Assembly (NCBI GenBank): GCA_963850605.1
Contig: CAWKLX010000008.1
Span: 62,001-126,000 of the forward strand
Source of the DNA: BOG-908 sp963850605
Lineage (GTDB): Bacteria > Pseudomonadota > Alphaproteobacteria > Acetobacterales > Acetobacteraceae
Direction of reading: 5' to 3'
DNA length: 64,000 nucleotides
Under the pieces are notes generated by a model, which was not told where the DNA came from, did not search any database, and saw nothing but the letters and a program-made list of their open reading frames with translations. Positions 53,293 to 63,093 of the stretch are shown in pieces (positions within the stretch are counted from its first letter, which is position 1; the number at the start of each line of letters is the position of its first letter). Position numbers and translations under genes: made by a program.

Positions 53293-53961
53293 TCAATCCA
53301 AATCCACCCAGCTCAGATGTCCGCCCTTCCCTGCCCCCGTGTCCATGAAGACAGCCGAGCCGCCGCCATCGCCATGCGCCACCCACGGCCGGCCGTCGCG
53401 GCTGCGCTGGTCGTGGCCGCAGTAGACGGTCATCCCAGGCGGAATATGGTTGACCCAACGTAACAACCGCTCCGGAAATCCGTCCGCCTGCGTGCGCCCC
53501 GTTGTTTCCCCGAACATGGCGCGCGACAGCAGCGGATCGACCGGACCCAGCGGATCGGGCGGCGGGTGGGACAACATGCCGGTGTGAAAGGCGGCATGGA
53601 CGAAAAATCGTTTTTCCTGAATCAGCCAGGCGGGCGCACGCTCCAGCTCGGTCAGCGTACGTGCGCGCAGTGACGAATCCAGCGCGGCCATCGTCGCATC
53701 GAGTTGCGGGCCGCCGCGCACGCGTTCGCCGCGAAGTGCGCGGCCGAGCTTGCGGTCGTGGTTGCCGACCAGGAACAGGCCGCGGCCCTCGTCGATCAAC
53801 TGGAACATCAGACGCAGGGCGCCGGCGCTGTCCGGGCCGCTGTCGATCAGGTCGCCCAGTTGGATGACGAAGCGGTCGGTGTCGGCGGCAAAGGCGAACG
53901 CGCGCAAATCGCCGTGCACGTCGCCCACCACGCGCAAACTGCGGCCGGCGGGAATATTCAC
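53293..53961 (-). CDS. Calcineurin-like metallophosphatase
   Basis: A 222-residue phosphoesterase. The metal motifs are in order: VVGDVHGDLRAF, QLGDLIDSGPDS, LVGNHDRKLGRAL, then the late histidines in FFVHAAFHTG and YCGHDQRS. It belongs to the PrpE/ApaH-like group of serine/threonine phosphatases or diadenosine tetraphosphatases; substrate unknown. The start ATG 53961 overlaps the photolyase stop, so it is the last gene of a repair-type operon. Confidence 0.9.
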   Translation of the reverse strand: MNIPAGRSLRVVGDVHGDLRAFAFAADTDRFVIQLGDLIDSGPDSAGALRLMFQLIDEGRGLFLVGNHDRKLGRALRGERVRGGPQLDATMAALDSSLRARTLTELERAPAWLIQEKRFFVHAAFHTGMLSHPPPDPLGPVDPLLSRAMFGETTGRTQADGFPERLLRWVNHIPPGMTVYCGHDQRSRDGRPWVAHGDGGGSAVFMDTGAGKGGHLSWVDLD

Positions 53962-55389
53962 GCGGCCGGCTCGCGCACGGTGCGGCGGTAGGTATCCAGT
54001 GCCCGAGTGCGCCCTTCGGCCAGGTCGACAACGGGGCGGGGATAGTCGCGTCCCAGCACCACGCTCGCCGCCGCCAGCACCGCGTCGGGGGCGGTCCAGG
54101 GGGCGTGGATATATTTTGCCGGCAAGCGCGCCAGTTCAGGGACGAAGCGGCGCACGTAGCCCCCGTCCGCGTCGAACTTTTCGCCCTGGGTCACCGGGTT
54201 GAACACACGGAAGAACGGTTGCGCGTCTATGCCGGTGCCGGCGATCCACTGCCAGCTCGCCCCGTTGCTGGCGAGGTCGGCATCGACCAGCGTGTCCCAG
54301 AACCAGGCTTCTCCTTCCTGCCAGGAAATCAGCAAATGTTTCACCAGAAACGAGGCGGCGATCATGCGCACCCGGTTGTGCATCCAGCCGGTTTGCCAGA
54401 GCTGGCGCATGCCGGCGTCCACGATCGGCACGCCCGTCCGACCGCGCTGCCAGGCGCGCAGGCCGGCAGGGTCGCGGCGAAACCCGAGCTTTTCGAATGC
54501 CGGGCGCAGCGGCTTCTCCGGCAAGGTCGGGTGGTGCCAGAGCAGATAGGCGGAGAAATCGCGCCAGATCAGCTCGCGCCGATAGGTATCGTGGTCGGCC
54601 GCATCCCCCTCCGCGCGGCTGGCGTGCCAGACGGTGCGGGGCGACAGCTCGCCGAAATGCAGGTGGGGCGACAGCATGGACGTGCCGTCCTCGCCGGGCA
54701 CATTGCGGCCGGTGCCGTAGCGGGCGACGGCGGCGCCCACGAATTTCGCCAGGCGGGCTTGCGCGGCCGCCTCGCCCGGGACCCAGGTGGTGCGAAAACC
54801 GCCCGCCCAGTCGGGGTGCGTGGGCAGCAGGTTCCAGTCGGCGAGTTTGTCCGATGCGACCGGAGGCGCGCCGGCTTCAGTCTTTTGCGGGGCCGGGCGT
54901 GGGTTCGGGCGGCTCGCCCAGCGCCTCCACCGCGCGGGCGAACGGGGTGTACATGCCATACACGGTGCCGGTCTGGCTGCGCACGGCGTCCGGGTCGATC
55001 AGGGTGGAGGTGCGGTGCAGGACAAGGCGCCGGCCCTCCGCCTCCAGCGACGCGCGCACAGCCGCGTCGGCCGCGCGCCAGGCCGGTTCGTGTGCGATGC
55101 CGGCGTGAACCGCGGCAGCCCCGATCTCGCGGGCCAGCGCCGGCACGATCTGGTCCGCCCGTCCCCGTCGCAGCACTAACGCCGATCCGAGTTTTTCGAG
55201 TGCAGCGCCCAGCGACTGCAGGCTGCCGTGCAGCCACCAGCGTGCGGCGCCGCCAAGCGGCCAGGCCAGGCTGTCGTCCAGCACATACAGGGCCAGCACC
55301 GGGCCGCCTTCGGCGGCGGCGGCCAGAAGGGCGGGCTGATCGGTGATCCGGAGGTCCTGGCGGAACCAGACGAGGGCGGGCTGGGTCAT
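53958..55389 (-). CDS. phrB: Deoxyribodipyrimidine photolyase, frame-broken
   Basis: A FAD-dependent DNA repair photolyase. ATG 55389 starts the antenna-binding domain (MTQPALVWFRQDLRITD). The C-terminal FAD domain continues in another frame from 54883-54886, where one base too many lies in TTTT of the plus strand. Removing it joins GPAKTEAGAPPVASDKL and gives 477 codons (1432 bases, 3n+1). FAD-domain segments are GTSMLSPHLHFGELSPRTVW, LIWRDFSAYLLWHH and WQWIAGTGIDAQPFFRVFNP. Photolyase next to a rhodopsin-bearing genome fits light exposure. Confidence 0.9.
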
Positions 55390-56147
55390 CACCCGAATTG
55401 TACACCCGGCCGCGGGTGGCAAGCGCTGGGCCGTCCTGGGCCGCGTCGCACGGCGTGGCCTGCGCGTCCTGCCCGGACGGCGGAATAGCGAAGCAGAACA
55501 CCCGGTCGCGGCCCAGAAGGTAGGCGTGGCCGCCCTGCCGGTAGTGGCGCGCGATGGCGGGGCTGCGCACCTCCAGCCCGCCGGTGTAGGCGCCGAAGGA
55601 GGGCAGCATGATGCGGTGCGCGCTCGGTCATGAAGCAGGGGCGGGTGATCTCGCCGGCGCGGGTGGCGACGCGGGCTTTTGGGTGGAAGTGGCCGGATAT
55701 CTCGCCGGGGTCGGCCTCGCCTTGTTTCGCGTGGGCCTGGTGACGGAACAGCAGCCCTTCGGCGGCGAAGGACTCGCATGCCTCGCCGGAGACGCCCTGT
55801 GGCGGCAGCGGATCGTGGTTGCCGCGCACCCAGACCAGGCGGGTGGCGTGGCCGATGGCGGCCAGGGCGGCGTGGTCGGCGGGGGAGAGGCGGGTGGCGG
55901 CGTGCGCGTCGTGAAAACTGTCACCGACGGCGACCAGCGTGATCGGCGCGTGGCGCGCGACGAGGGCGGCGAGGCGCGCCAGCGTGGTGTGCGTGTCCCA
56001 CGGTGGCACGAGTTGGCCGCGTGCGGCGCAGGAAGAGCCTTTTTCGAGGTGCAGGTCGGCCACCGCCAGGAGCGAGAGGCGTGGCCAGACCAGCACGCCG
56101 GCCGGGTCCAGCAGCAGGTTTTCGCCGCGGAACGTGAAAGTGTGCAT
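55389..56147 (-). CDS. pdeM: Ligase-associated DNA-repair phosphoesterase PdeM-like, frame-broken
   Basis: A calcineurin-like phosphoesterase with the motifs AVADLHLEKGSS, AVGDSFHDAHAATRL, WVRGNHDPLPP and GEISGHFHPKAR, as in PdeM. The start is ATG 56147 (MHTFTFRGENLLLDPAG). The frame breaks near 55615-55616, where removing one base gives TERARIMLPSFGAYTGGLEV. A second indel is needed before the stop at 55389, because the in-frame stop is in the original frame. The stop overlaps the photolyase start (TGATG). Usual partners (DNA ligase, exonuclease, Lhr helicase) are not here. Confidence 0.72.
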   Translation of the reverse strand: MHTFTFRGENLLLDPAGVLVWPRLSLLAVADLHLEKGSSCAARGQLVPPWDTHTTLARLAALVARHAPITLVAVGDSFHDAHAATRLSPADHAALAAIGHATRLVWVRGNHDPLPPQGVSGEACESFAAEGLLFRHQAHAKQGEADPGEISGHFHPKARVATRAGEITRPCFMTERAPHHAALLRRLHRRAGGAQPRHRAPLPAGRPRLPSGPRPGVLLRYSAVRAGRAGHAVRRGPGRPSACHPRPGVQFG

Positions 56148-56346
56148 GGGTGGGGCGGCGGCTCCGGCTCGGGGCCGACTTCTATACAAGGTGTGCGATC
56201 CGGCGCCACCGCCCGGTATCGGGAGTCGCGTGCCAGGACAAACGGGAAAGTCACACCCGGGGAAATCTTGTCGCCATGACAGGCCGTCGGCTTGCGACGC
56301 CCCTCGGTCGCGTGGCAGAGCGGCGCGCAAACGGTCTGGGTGCAAT

Positions 56347-57495
56347 ATGAAACGTCTTTGCTTTGCGTGCAGTTGTTTGATGCCAGTGCTGGCGCACGCG
56401 CAACCGGTGACCGGCCCGTATGTCAGCTTGGGCGGCGGCGCCAACGTCCAGCAGAACGAGATTGTGGAAGCGGCACCATATCCGCGTGCGCCGAACAACA
56501 TCAATTACAAGTTCGATGTGGGCGCCACCGGCCAGGTCAGCCTCGGCTACGGATTGGGCAACGGATTACGGGTGGAGATCGAGGGGGATTTCATCACCAA
56601 CCACGTGCGCGGCGTGAGCGGCACGGCGTTGCCATCCCGGGCGGGCGGGTTCGAGCAGAAATATGGCGGGTTCGCCAACGTGCTGTATGATGTGCCGCTT
56701 TCGTTGCCGATTTCGCCATATGTCGGTTTGGGCGCCGGCGGCCAGATCGAGTCGCTGCACAACGTCAATTTCTCCGCGTATGGCGCCACGCAATTGCCGA
56801 GGCCGGCCGGGTTTCAGGGGCTGAACGGGCAGAGCGATTCGAGCGGGTTCGCCTATCAAGGCATTGCCGGTGTGTCGGTGCCGCTCTCGTTCCTGCCAGG
56901 CTTGTCGCTGACGGCGGAGTACCGGTTTGTCGGCCTGCTCGACCCGTTGCCGGCGTTTCCGCGCAGTTTTCTGCGTGTCGTCTCGACGCCGAATGGTGAG
57001 GGCGGCGTGACGCGCACCGTGGTCGGCATCGACGCGACCCGGCATTTCGGCAATAATTTCAATCATGCGGCGCTGCTGGGTTTTCGATATGCGCTGTTTC
57101 AGCCGGCGCCACCGCCCCCGCCGGGTCCCACGCCGGCGCAGCAGGCGGCGCCCGAGGTGCAGCCGTCGCGCACCTACCTGGTGTTTTTCGACTGGGACCG
57201 CGCTGACCTGACCGCGCGGGCGCGCCAGATCGTGGCCGAAGCCGCGCAAGCAAGCACGCACGTGCAGACCACGCGGATCGAAGTGAACGGCTACACGGAC
57301 CTGTCCGGCACCGCCGCCTACAACCAGCGCCTGTCCGTGCGCCGCGCGCAAAGCGTGGAGGCGGAATTGGTGCGCGACGGTGTGGCGCGAAGCGAGATCG
57401 GCATCCACGGTTTTGGTGAAAGCAATCCGCTGGTGCCGACGGCCAAGGGCGTGCGCGAGCCGCAGAACCGGCGCGTGGAGATTGTCCTGCGGTAA
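56347..57495 (+). CDS. Outer-membrane OmpA-family protein
   Basis: A 382-residue outer-membrane protein. It begins at ATG 56347 with a signal peptide (MKRLCFACSCLMPVLAHA), then an eight-strand-like beta-barrel of about 230 residues (PYVSLGGGANVQQNEIVEA and strands to GFRYALFQ). A Pro-rich linker and a C-terminal OmpA domain follow (VFFDWDRADLTARARQIV, GYTDLSGTAAYNQRLSVRRA). The C-terminal part binds peptidoglycan. It is divergent from pdeM with 199 bases between them. Confidence 0.93.
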   Translation: MKRLCFACSCLMPVLAHAQPVTGPYVSLGGGANVQQNEIVEAAPYPRAPNNINYKFDVGATGQVSLGYGLGNGLRVEIEGDFITNHVRGVSGTALPSRAGGFEQKYGGFANVLYDVPLSLPISPYVGLGAGGQIESLHNVNFSAYGATQLPRPAGFQGLNGQSDSSGFAYQGIAGVSVPLSFLPGLSLTAEYRFVGLLDPLPAFPRSFLRVVSTPNGEGGVTRTVVGIDATRHFGNNFNHAALLGFRYALFQPAPPPPPGPTPAQQAAPEVQPSRTYLVFFDWDRADLTARARQIVAEAAQASTHVQTTRIEVNGYTDLSGTAAYNQRLSVRRAQSVEAELVRDGVARSEIGIHGFGESNPLVPTAKGVREPQNRRVEIVLR

Positions 57496-57661
57496 TCGCT
57501 TGTGTTTGGGAGCAGCCGGGCCTTGTCGCTCGTCCCACTCGACATCCATGATCTAACTACTCGATTGTAGACACAACGGCAGGGGATCATCTTCCAGAGC
57601 AATCGCTTCAACGAGGCTTTTACGCCGGCTGACAAGCGTATCCATTCCGAGTGCCGCTAAA

Positions 57662-57775
57662 TTCACCACGAAGGCACGAAGAACACCAAGAAGCATTGCT
57701 TCGCTGTCTCACTTTTGGGGGCACTGCAGGGGGAAATCCGACAGGCCCGGCATTCTTCGTGCCTGCGTGGTTGAA
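57662..57775. repeat. Inverted repeat of the CACGAAGGCACGAAG type
   Basis: The left arm TTCACCACGAAGGCACGAAG (57662-57681) and a right arm at 57753-57775 (reverse complement TTCAACCACGCAGGCACGAA) flank about 70 bases of unremarkable sequence. The sequence belongs to a widespread dispersed repeat type in proteobacteria. The rest of the 316-base gap after the OmpA gene holds no gene I can see. Confidence 0.65.
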
Positions 57776-57811
57776 CCTTCCTGCCCGCGGCGCTTTCGCG
57801 ATTGCCCTAGA

Positions 57812-58216
57812 TCAGCGCCCCAGCATGTCCGCCTCGATCCGCTCGATCTCCGCGTCCGACATGCCGAAATGATGCGCCGCTTCGTGCACCAGCACGCTGG
57901 CCACTAGCCGCGACAGATCCTCGCCGGCCTCGATCCATTCGACCAGGATGGCCTCGCGATACAGCACGATGCGGTCGGGCAGGTGCACCGGGTCGGAGAC
58001 GCTGCGTTCGGTCAGCGGGATGCCGTGATACAGGCCGGTCAGCTCCCACGGATGCTCCAGCCCCAGGCTTTCCAGCGTCTCCTCGTCGGCCGCGTCCTCC
58101 ACCAGGATGGCGACCCCCTGCAGGTGGCGGGACAGCCGGTCCGGCAAGGCGGCCAGCGCCGCTTCGGCCATGCCCAAAATATCGTCCTCGCTGGGTGGGG
58201 TGGTGTAGGCTGGCAT
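57812..58216 (-). CDS. Metallopeptidase-like (zincin) protein
   Basis: A 134-residue protein with a single zinc-protease motif, VLVHEAAHHFGMSDAEIERI (HExxH and a nearby histidine). The rest is a short alpha/beta region (PWELTGLYHGIPLTERSV). It matches the small zincin-like metallopeptidase family found near phhB in alphaproteobacteria; substrate unknown. The ATG 58216 is used, because the longer upstream frame runs over the pterin dehydratase gene. It is divergent from that gene with 27 bases between starts. Confidence 0.83.
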   Translation of the reverse strand: MPAYTTPPSEDDILGMAEAALAALPDRLSRHLQGVAILVEDAADEETLESLGLEHPWELTGLYHGIPLTERSVSDPVHLPDRIVLYREAILVEWIEAGEDLSRLVASVLVHEAAHHFGMSDAEIERIEADMLGR

Positions 58217-58243
58217 CGATCTCTCACGGACGGATTTGCGAGC

Positions 58244-58540
58244 ATGGCCACACCGCTCACCGACGCGCAACGCGCCGACCTGCCCCACACCCTGCCGCAT
58301 TGGACGCTGGTTGCCGAGCGCGACGCCATCAGCCGGCGGTTCACCTTCGCCGATTTCTCCGCCGCCTGGGGTTTCCTGAGCCGCGTGGCGTTGCTGGCCG
58401 AGGCCCAGGACCACCATCCGGAATGGGACAACGTCTACAACAGGGTCAACATCCTGCTCACCACGCACGACACCGGCGGCTTGTCGGACCGGGACCTGCG
58501 CCTGGCCGCCAGCATCGACAAGCTGCTGCCGAACGCGTGA
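58244..58540 (+). CDS. phhB: 4a-hydroxytetrahydrobiopterin dehydratase
   Basis: A 98-residue pterin-4a-carbinolamine dehydratase of the PCD/DCoH fold. The active-site region EAQDHHPEWDNVYNRVNILL contains the histidines, and a late THDTGGLSDRDL matches the family. It recycles the pterin cofactor for aromatic amino acid hydroxylases or functions as a small dehydratase in molybdopterin-related chemistry; no hydroxylase gene is nearby. The ATG at 58244 begins directly before MATPLTDAQRADLP. Confidence 0.93.
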   Translation: MATPLTDAQRADLPHTLPHWTLVAERDAISRRFTFADFSAAWGFLSRVALLAEAQDHHPEWDNVYNRVNILLTTHDTGGLSDRDLRLAASIDKLLPNA

Positions 58541-58626
58541 CCGGGGCGGGGCGGCGGGGCAGGTGGCCGTACGCGCGGCCCTCTGCCATATAGCCCAACC
58601 CAACCCCGCCGTGCGTGGAGCGAGCC

Positions 58627-58809
58627 ATGGTTTTCAAACCCAACTACAATTTTCAGCGCGCCGAGCGCGAGCGCGCCAAGGAAGCGAAAGCGGAGGCGAA
58701 GAAGGCCGAAAAAGCCGAAGCCAAGCGCCGCGCCGCCGCCGGCGAGCCGGAGCCCGCCCCCGCTACTGACGAGGCACCGGTCGGATCGGACGTGCATAAT
58801 GGCCCTTAA
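58627..58809 (+). CDS. Small basic coiled-coil protein
   Basis: A 60-residue protein (MVFKPNYNFQRAERERAKEA) of charged helix with Lys/Glu/Ala heptads, then a Pro/Asp-rich tail. Proteins with this N-terminus are conserved among Acetobacteraceae and relatives as short proteins of unknown function. It overlaps the next gene by 11 bases, so the two are co-translated. Confidence 0.75.
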   Translation: MVFKPNYNFQRAERERAKEAKAEAKKAEKAEAKRRAAAGEPEPAPATDEAPVGSDVHNGP

Positions 58810-59044
58810 GCGCAAGATACTCAGCAGCTTCGTGGCTTTCGACGTCGCGTACGTGGACGGTACCCGAAGCTCCAACCGCCGGGTGCCCTACACCGAGCTG
58901 GGCGGGCTGGACGGCGACGAGCCGGCCCGCGCGTTCATCGAGGCGCAGGACCGCGAGATCGGCGAGGCCTCCGGCCGGCCGCGGCCGGCGATCAAGTCGG
59001 TAGCGCGCACGCCGGTGCGCGTGGCGGAAAAGGAACGCGCGTGA
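58799..59044 (+). CDS. Small conserved protein, unknown function
   Basis: An 81-residue protein starting at ATG 58799 inside the end of the preceding small gene. It has a beta-rich N-terminal region (KRKILSSFVAFDVAYVDGTR) and a basic C-terminus. No family is recognised; its constant pairing with the upstream small protein is the only clue. Confidence 0.65.
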   Translation: MALKRKILSSFVAFDVAYVDGTRSSNRRVPYTELGGLDGDEPARAFIEAQDREIGEASGRPRPAIKSVARTPVRVAEKERA

Positions 59045-59077
59045 GGCTTCGGCACCACCCGGCCTGACGCTACAGCG

Positions 59078-60478
59078 ATGCGCTACATCTCCACCCGCGG
59101 CCAGGCCGCGCCGCAGGATTTCGCGGGCATCCTGCTGGCCGGCCTGGCCGAGGATGGCGGCCTTTATGTGCCCGAAACCTGGCCGCATCTGAGCCACGCC
59201 GACCTGCGGGCGCTCCGCGGCCTGCCCTATGCCGAGCTGGCGCCCCAGGTGATCGCGCCCTTCGTCGGGGACTGCGTCCCTTTCGCGGCACTCCAGGTCA
59301 TGTGCCGCGAGGCCTACACCACGTTCCGCCACCCGGCCACCGTGCCGCTGGTGCAGTTAGACGCCAACCTGTTCGCGCTGGAACTGTTTCACGGCCCGAC
59401 CCTGGCGTTCAAGGATCTGGCCATGCAGCTGCTCGGCCGGCTGTTCGACCACGTGCTGACCGCGCGCGACACGCGCATGACCATCCTGGGGGCCACCTCC
59501 GGAGACACGGGTTCCGCCGCCATAGAAGCCTGCCGCGACCGGGCGCGTGTGGATATCGCCATTCTGCACCCGGCCGGCCGCACCAGCGAGGTGCAACGGC
59601 GGCAGATGACCACGGTGGACGCACCCAACGTGCTCAACATCGCGGTGGACGGCAATTTCGACGATTGCCAGGCGCTGGTCAAAGCCGCCTTCGCCGACGA
59701 GGCATTCCGGCGCGATATGCGGCTATCGGCCGTCAACTCCATCAACTGGGCGCGAATCGCGGCCCAGATACCCTATTACGTGGCCTCCGCCTTGGCACTC
59801 GGCGCGCCGGAGCGGGAGGTGGCCTTCGCCGTCCCTACCGGCAATTTCGGCAATGTGCTGGCAGCCTGGGCGGCGCGGCGCATGGGGCTGCCGGTGGCGC
59901 GGCTGACGGTGGCCAGCAACCGCAATGATATATTGGCGCGCTTCCTGGCCGATAACGACATGTCCGTGCGCGCCGTGGAGCCGAGCCTGTCGCCCAGCAT
60001 GGACATCGGCGTCAGCTCCAATTTCGAGCGCCTGCTGTTCGAACTGCTTGACCGCGACGCGCCACGCACGGCGGCCATCATGCAGGGTTTTTCGCAAACC
60101 GGACGCATGGAAGTTCCGCATGAAACATGGGTCCGGGCGAAAACGCTGCTGCACGGGTTCCGGCTGGACGATGCGGGCACCACGGCGGAGATTACCCGGC
60201 TTCACGATCAATGCGGCTATCTGGCCGACCCGCACACCGCCATTGGCACGGCCGCCGCCCGCTCGAACCCCTGCCCGCATCTGCCGACCGTAGCCGCGGC
60301 CACGGCCCATCCGGCCAAGTTCCCCGAGGCCATGGCCCACGCAACCGGTGCACGCCCCCCCCTGCCTCCGCATCTGGCCGACCTATATGAAAGGCCAGAA
60401 AGCTTTTTGCACGCGGCATGCGACCTGGGGGAGATCCAGGCCGTGATCCGCGCTTTTGTTGCAAGGAATCGCCCATGA
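59078..60478 (+). CDS. thrC: Threonine synthase
   Basis: A PLP-dependent enzyme of 466 residues making threonine from O-phosphohomoserine. The N-terminus MRYISTRGQAAPQDFAGILL is typical, with ELFHGPTLAFKDLAMQLLG holding the PLP lysine, GATSGDTGSAAIEA the phosphate/PLP loop, and AVPTGNFGNVLAAWAA a second loop. Length matches the fungal/bacterial type. The M16 peptidase gene starts by an ATGA overlap, the usual neighbourhood in this group. Confidence 0.96.
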   Translation: MRYISTRGQAAPQDFAGILLAGLAEDGGLYVPETWPHLSHADLRALRGLPYAELAPQVIAPFVGDCVPFAALQVMCREAYTTFRHPATVPLVQLDANLFALELFHGPTLAFKDLAMQLLGRLFDHVLTARDTRMTILGATSGDTGSAAIEACRDRARVDIAILHPAGRTSEVQRRQMTTVDAPNVLNIAVDGNFDDCQALVKAAFADEAFRRDMRLSAVNSINWARIAAQIPYYVASALALGAPEREVAFAVPTGNFGNVLAAWAARRMGLPVARLTVASNRNDILARFLADNDMSVRAVEPSLSPSMDIGVSSNFERLLFELLDRDAPRTAAIMQGFSQTGRMEVPHETWVRAKTLLHGFRLDDAGTTAEITRLHDQCGYLADPHTAIGTAAARSNPCPHLPTVAAATAHPAKFPEAMAHATGARPPLPPHLADLYERPESFLHAACDLGEIQAVIRAFVARNRP

Positions 60479-61746
60479 TCGCCGAAGACGCCATCCGCGT
60501 CACCCAACTGCCCAGCGGCCTGACCGTGGTCACCGAGACGATGGACCGCGTCGAAACCGTCTCGCTCGGCGCGTATGTCGCGAGCGGCACGCGCAACGAG
60601 GAAGCGTCGCAAAACGGCGTCAGCCATTTCCTCGAACACATGGCATTCAAGGGCACGGAGCGTCGGAGCGCGGCCGAGATTGCCGAGGCGATTGAGAATG
60701 TCGGCGGCCACATCAACGCCTACACCGCGCGCGAACAAACCGCCTACTACGTCAAGGTGCTCAAGGAGGATCTGGAACTGGGCGCCGATATTATTGGCGA
60801 TATCCTGACCCATTCCACCTTCGCGCCGGAGGAGGTCGAGCGTGAACGCGGCGTGATCCTGCAGGAGATCGGCCAGGCGAACGACACCCCGGACGACATC
60901 ATCTTCGACCATTTTCAGGAAGCGGCTTTTCCCAATCAGCCAATGGGCCGGCCGGTCTTAGGCACGGAACAAATTATCCGCGGCATGAAGGGCGCCGACA
61001 TCAAGGCATACATGCAGGCCCATTATGCTGCGAGCAACATTGTTGTGGCTGCTGCGGGAAAATTGGAGCACGACCGGGTTGTCGATCTCGTGAAGAGCCA
61101 TTTTGCCGATCTGCCGGCCGAACAGCCGCGTCCCTTGCCGCCCGGCCGTTACGCCGGCGGCGAGTTCCGCGAGGAGCGGGACCTGGACCAGGTGCACGTG
61201 GTGCTGGGCTTTCCCGCGGTGGGCTATGCCGACCCCGATTACTACGCGGCCACGCTTCTCTCCGGCCTGCTCGGCGGCGGTATGTCTTCCCGCCTGTTCC
61301 AGGAGATTCGGGAAAAGCGTGGGCTGGTGTACTCCGTCTATTCATTCGTCGCACCCTATGTGGAGACCGGCGTGTTCGGAATCTATGCAGGCACGGGCGA
61401 GGAAGAGGCAGCCGAGCTGGTGCCGGCGACGTTGGAGGAATTGCAACGCGTGCAGATCGACGCCCACCAGGCCGAGCTGAACCGCGCGCGGGCGCAGGTG
61501 AAGGCCGGCATATTGATGAGCATGGAAAGCACCGGCAGCCGCTGCGAACAGCTGTCCCGTCAGTTGCAGATCTACGGCCGGATCATACCAACGGCCGAAA
61601 CGGTCGCTCGTTTGGACGCCGTCACCGTGGACGACATCAAGCGCACCGCCGCCCGCATCTTTCGCGGCGTGCCGACGCTGGCCGCGATGGGGCCGGCGCA
61701 GAGCGTGCCGAGCCTGTCCGCCATCACGGAGCGCTTGGCGGCATGA
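60475..61746 (+). CDS. M16-family zinc peptidase (processing-peptidase-like)
   Basis: A 423-residue protease related to mitochondrial processing peptidase. The zinc motif HFLEHMAFKGTERRS (HxxEH) is near residue 50, with the downstream glutamate in EEVERERGVILQEIGQ, and the C-terminal half has the LLGGGMSSRLFQEIREKRG gate motif. Activity may need a paired subunit, but here a single protein lies between thrC and pmbA. Its function in alphaproteobacteria is not settled. Confidence 0.93.
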   Translation: MIAEDAIRVTQLPSGLTVVTETMDRVETVSLGAYVASGTRNEEASQNGVSHFLEHMAFKGTERRSAAEIAEAIENVGGHINAYTAREQTAYYVKVLKEDLELGADIIGDILTHSTFAPEEVERERGVILQEIGQANDTPDDIIFDHFQEAAFPNQPMGRPVLGTEQIIRGMKGADIKAYMQAHYAASNIVVAAAGKLEHDRVVDLVKSHFADLPAEQPRPLPPGRYAGGEFREERDLDQVHVVLGFPAVGYADPDYYAATLLSGLLGGGMSSRLFQEIREKRGLVYSVYSFVAPYVETGVFGIYAGTGEEEAAELVPATLEELQRVQIDAHQAELNRARAQVKAGILMSMESTGSRCEQLSRQLQIYGRIIPTAETVARLDAVTVDDIKRTAARIFRGVPTLAAMGPAQSVPSLSAITERLAA

Positions 61747-63072
61747 GCCTCAACGTTCTGCATGAACTGCTTGGGCGCGGCGCGCCTCGCGGGCGCGGAT
61801 CGTGCCGATGCGATCCTGGTCGGGCGCACCTCGCTAAGTGTCGAGCGGCGGCTGGGCACGACGGAGACGCTGGAACGCTCCGAATCACGCGATCTCGGCC
61901 TGCGCGTGTTCCTGGGCCGGAAAAGCGCGATCGTATCCGCCTCCAGCGTGGACCCGGCCCGTTTTGCTTCGCTGGCTGAACGTGCCGTGGCCATGGCTCG
62001 GGTCGTGCCGGACGATGCATTGGCCGATCTGTGCGAGGACGCCGCCCCGCCGGAGGATGCGTCGGCCCTCGACTTGCTGGACCCGACCGAACCGGACGTC
62101 GCCGCCCTGATCGCACGGGCCGAGGCGGCGGAGGCCGCCGCGCTGGCCGTGCATGGTGTGACGAACTCCGAAGGCGGCAGCGCCGGTTTCGGCCGCACCG
62201 ATGTGTTCCTGGCCACCTCGGCGGGTTTTGCGGGCAGCTATTCCCGCAGTTCGCATTCGCATTCCGCGAGTGTCATCGCGGGTGCCGGCACGGGCATGCA
62301 GCGCGACTACGACTACCATGGCGCCACCCACCTGTCCGACCTGGACGACCCCGCAGCGATCGGCCACAGCGCCGGCGAGCGCGCCGTCTCCCGCCTCAAC
62401 CCGACGCGGCCGAAAACCGGCAAGATGCCGGTGGTCTACGATCCGCGCGTGGCCAACAGCCTGGTCGGCCATTTGTCGAGCGCCATTAACGGCGCCAGCG
62501 TCGCGCGCGGCACGTCGTTCCTGAAAGATCGCATGGGTCACAAGCTGTTTCGCGACGGCGTGTTCATCAACGACGACCCGCGCCGTGTGCGCGGCGGCCG
62601 CTCCGGCACGTTCGATGCCGAGGGCGTGCCGACGAAGCCGCGCGCCTTCATCGAAAACGGTGTCCTGACCAGTTGGGTGCTCGACGGCCGCAGCGCTCGC
62701 CAGCTCGGCCTGCGCACCACCGGCCATGCTAGCCGCGGCACCGGCGGCCCACCTGGCCCGTCCGCCACGAATTTGTACATGGCCGCGGGAGAACCTACGC
62801 CCGCCGAACTGATGGCCGACATCGACGAGGGAATCTATGTCACCGAACTGATCGGCATGGGCATTAACGGCATGACCGGTGATTACAGCCGGGGTGCTGC
62901 GGGGTTCATGATCCGCAATGGCGCACTTGCCGAGCCGGTGGCCGAAATCACGGTGGCCAGCAACCTCATCGAGATGTTTTCAACGTTGCGGCCTGCCAAT
63001 GACCTGAACTTCCGGCGTGGAACCGATGCACCGACGATCCGCATCGATGGAATGATCGTAGCGGGCGCATAA
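61743..63072 (+). CDS. pmbA: TldD/PmbA-family protein (PmbA), frame-broken
   Basis: A modulator-of-gyrase-type metalloprotease subunit (TldE/PmbA). Intact PmbA should start at ATG 61743, overlapping the M16 stop as ATGA. One extra G at 61773-61775 then shifts the frame; removing it gives MSLNVLHELLGAARLAGADR. The body carries the typical VHGVTNSEGGSAGFGRTDVF, SRLNPTRPKTGKMPVVYDPR and GTGGPPGPSATNLYM segments. With TldD it cleaves peptide leaders such as microcin B17. The family partner tldD is not in the window. Confidence 0.9.
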
Positions 63073-63093
63073 TCAGTCTGTTACAGGGCCGGC

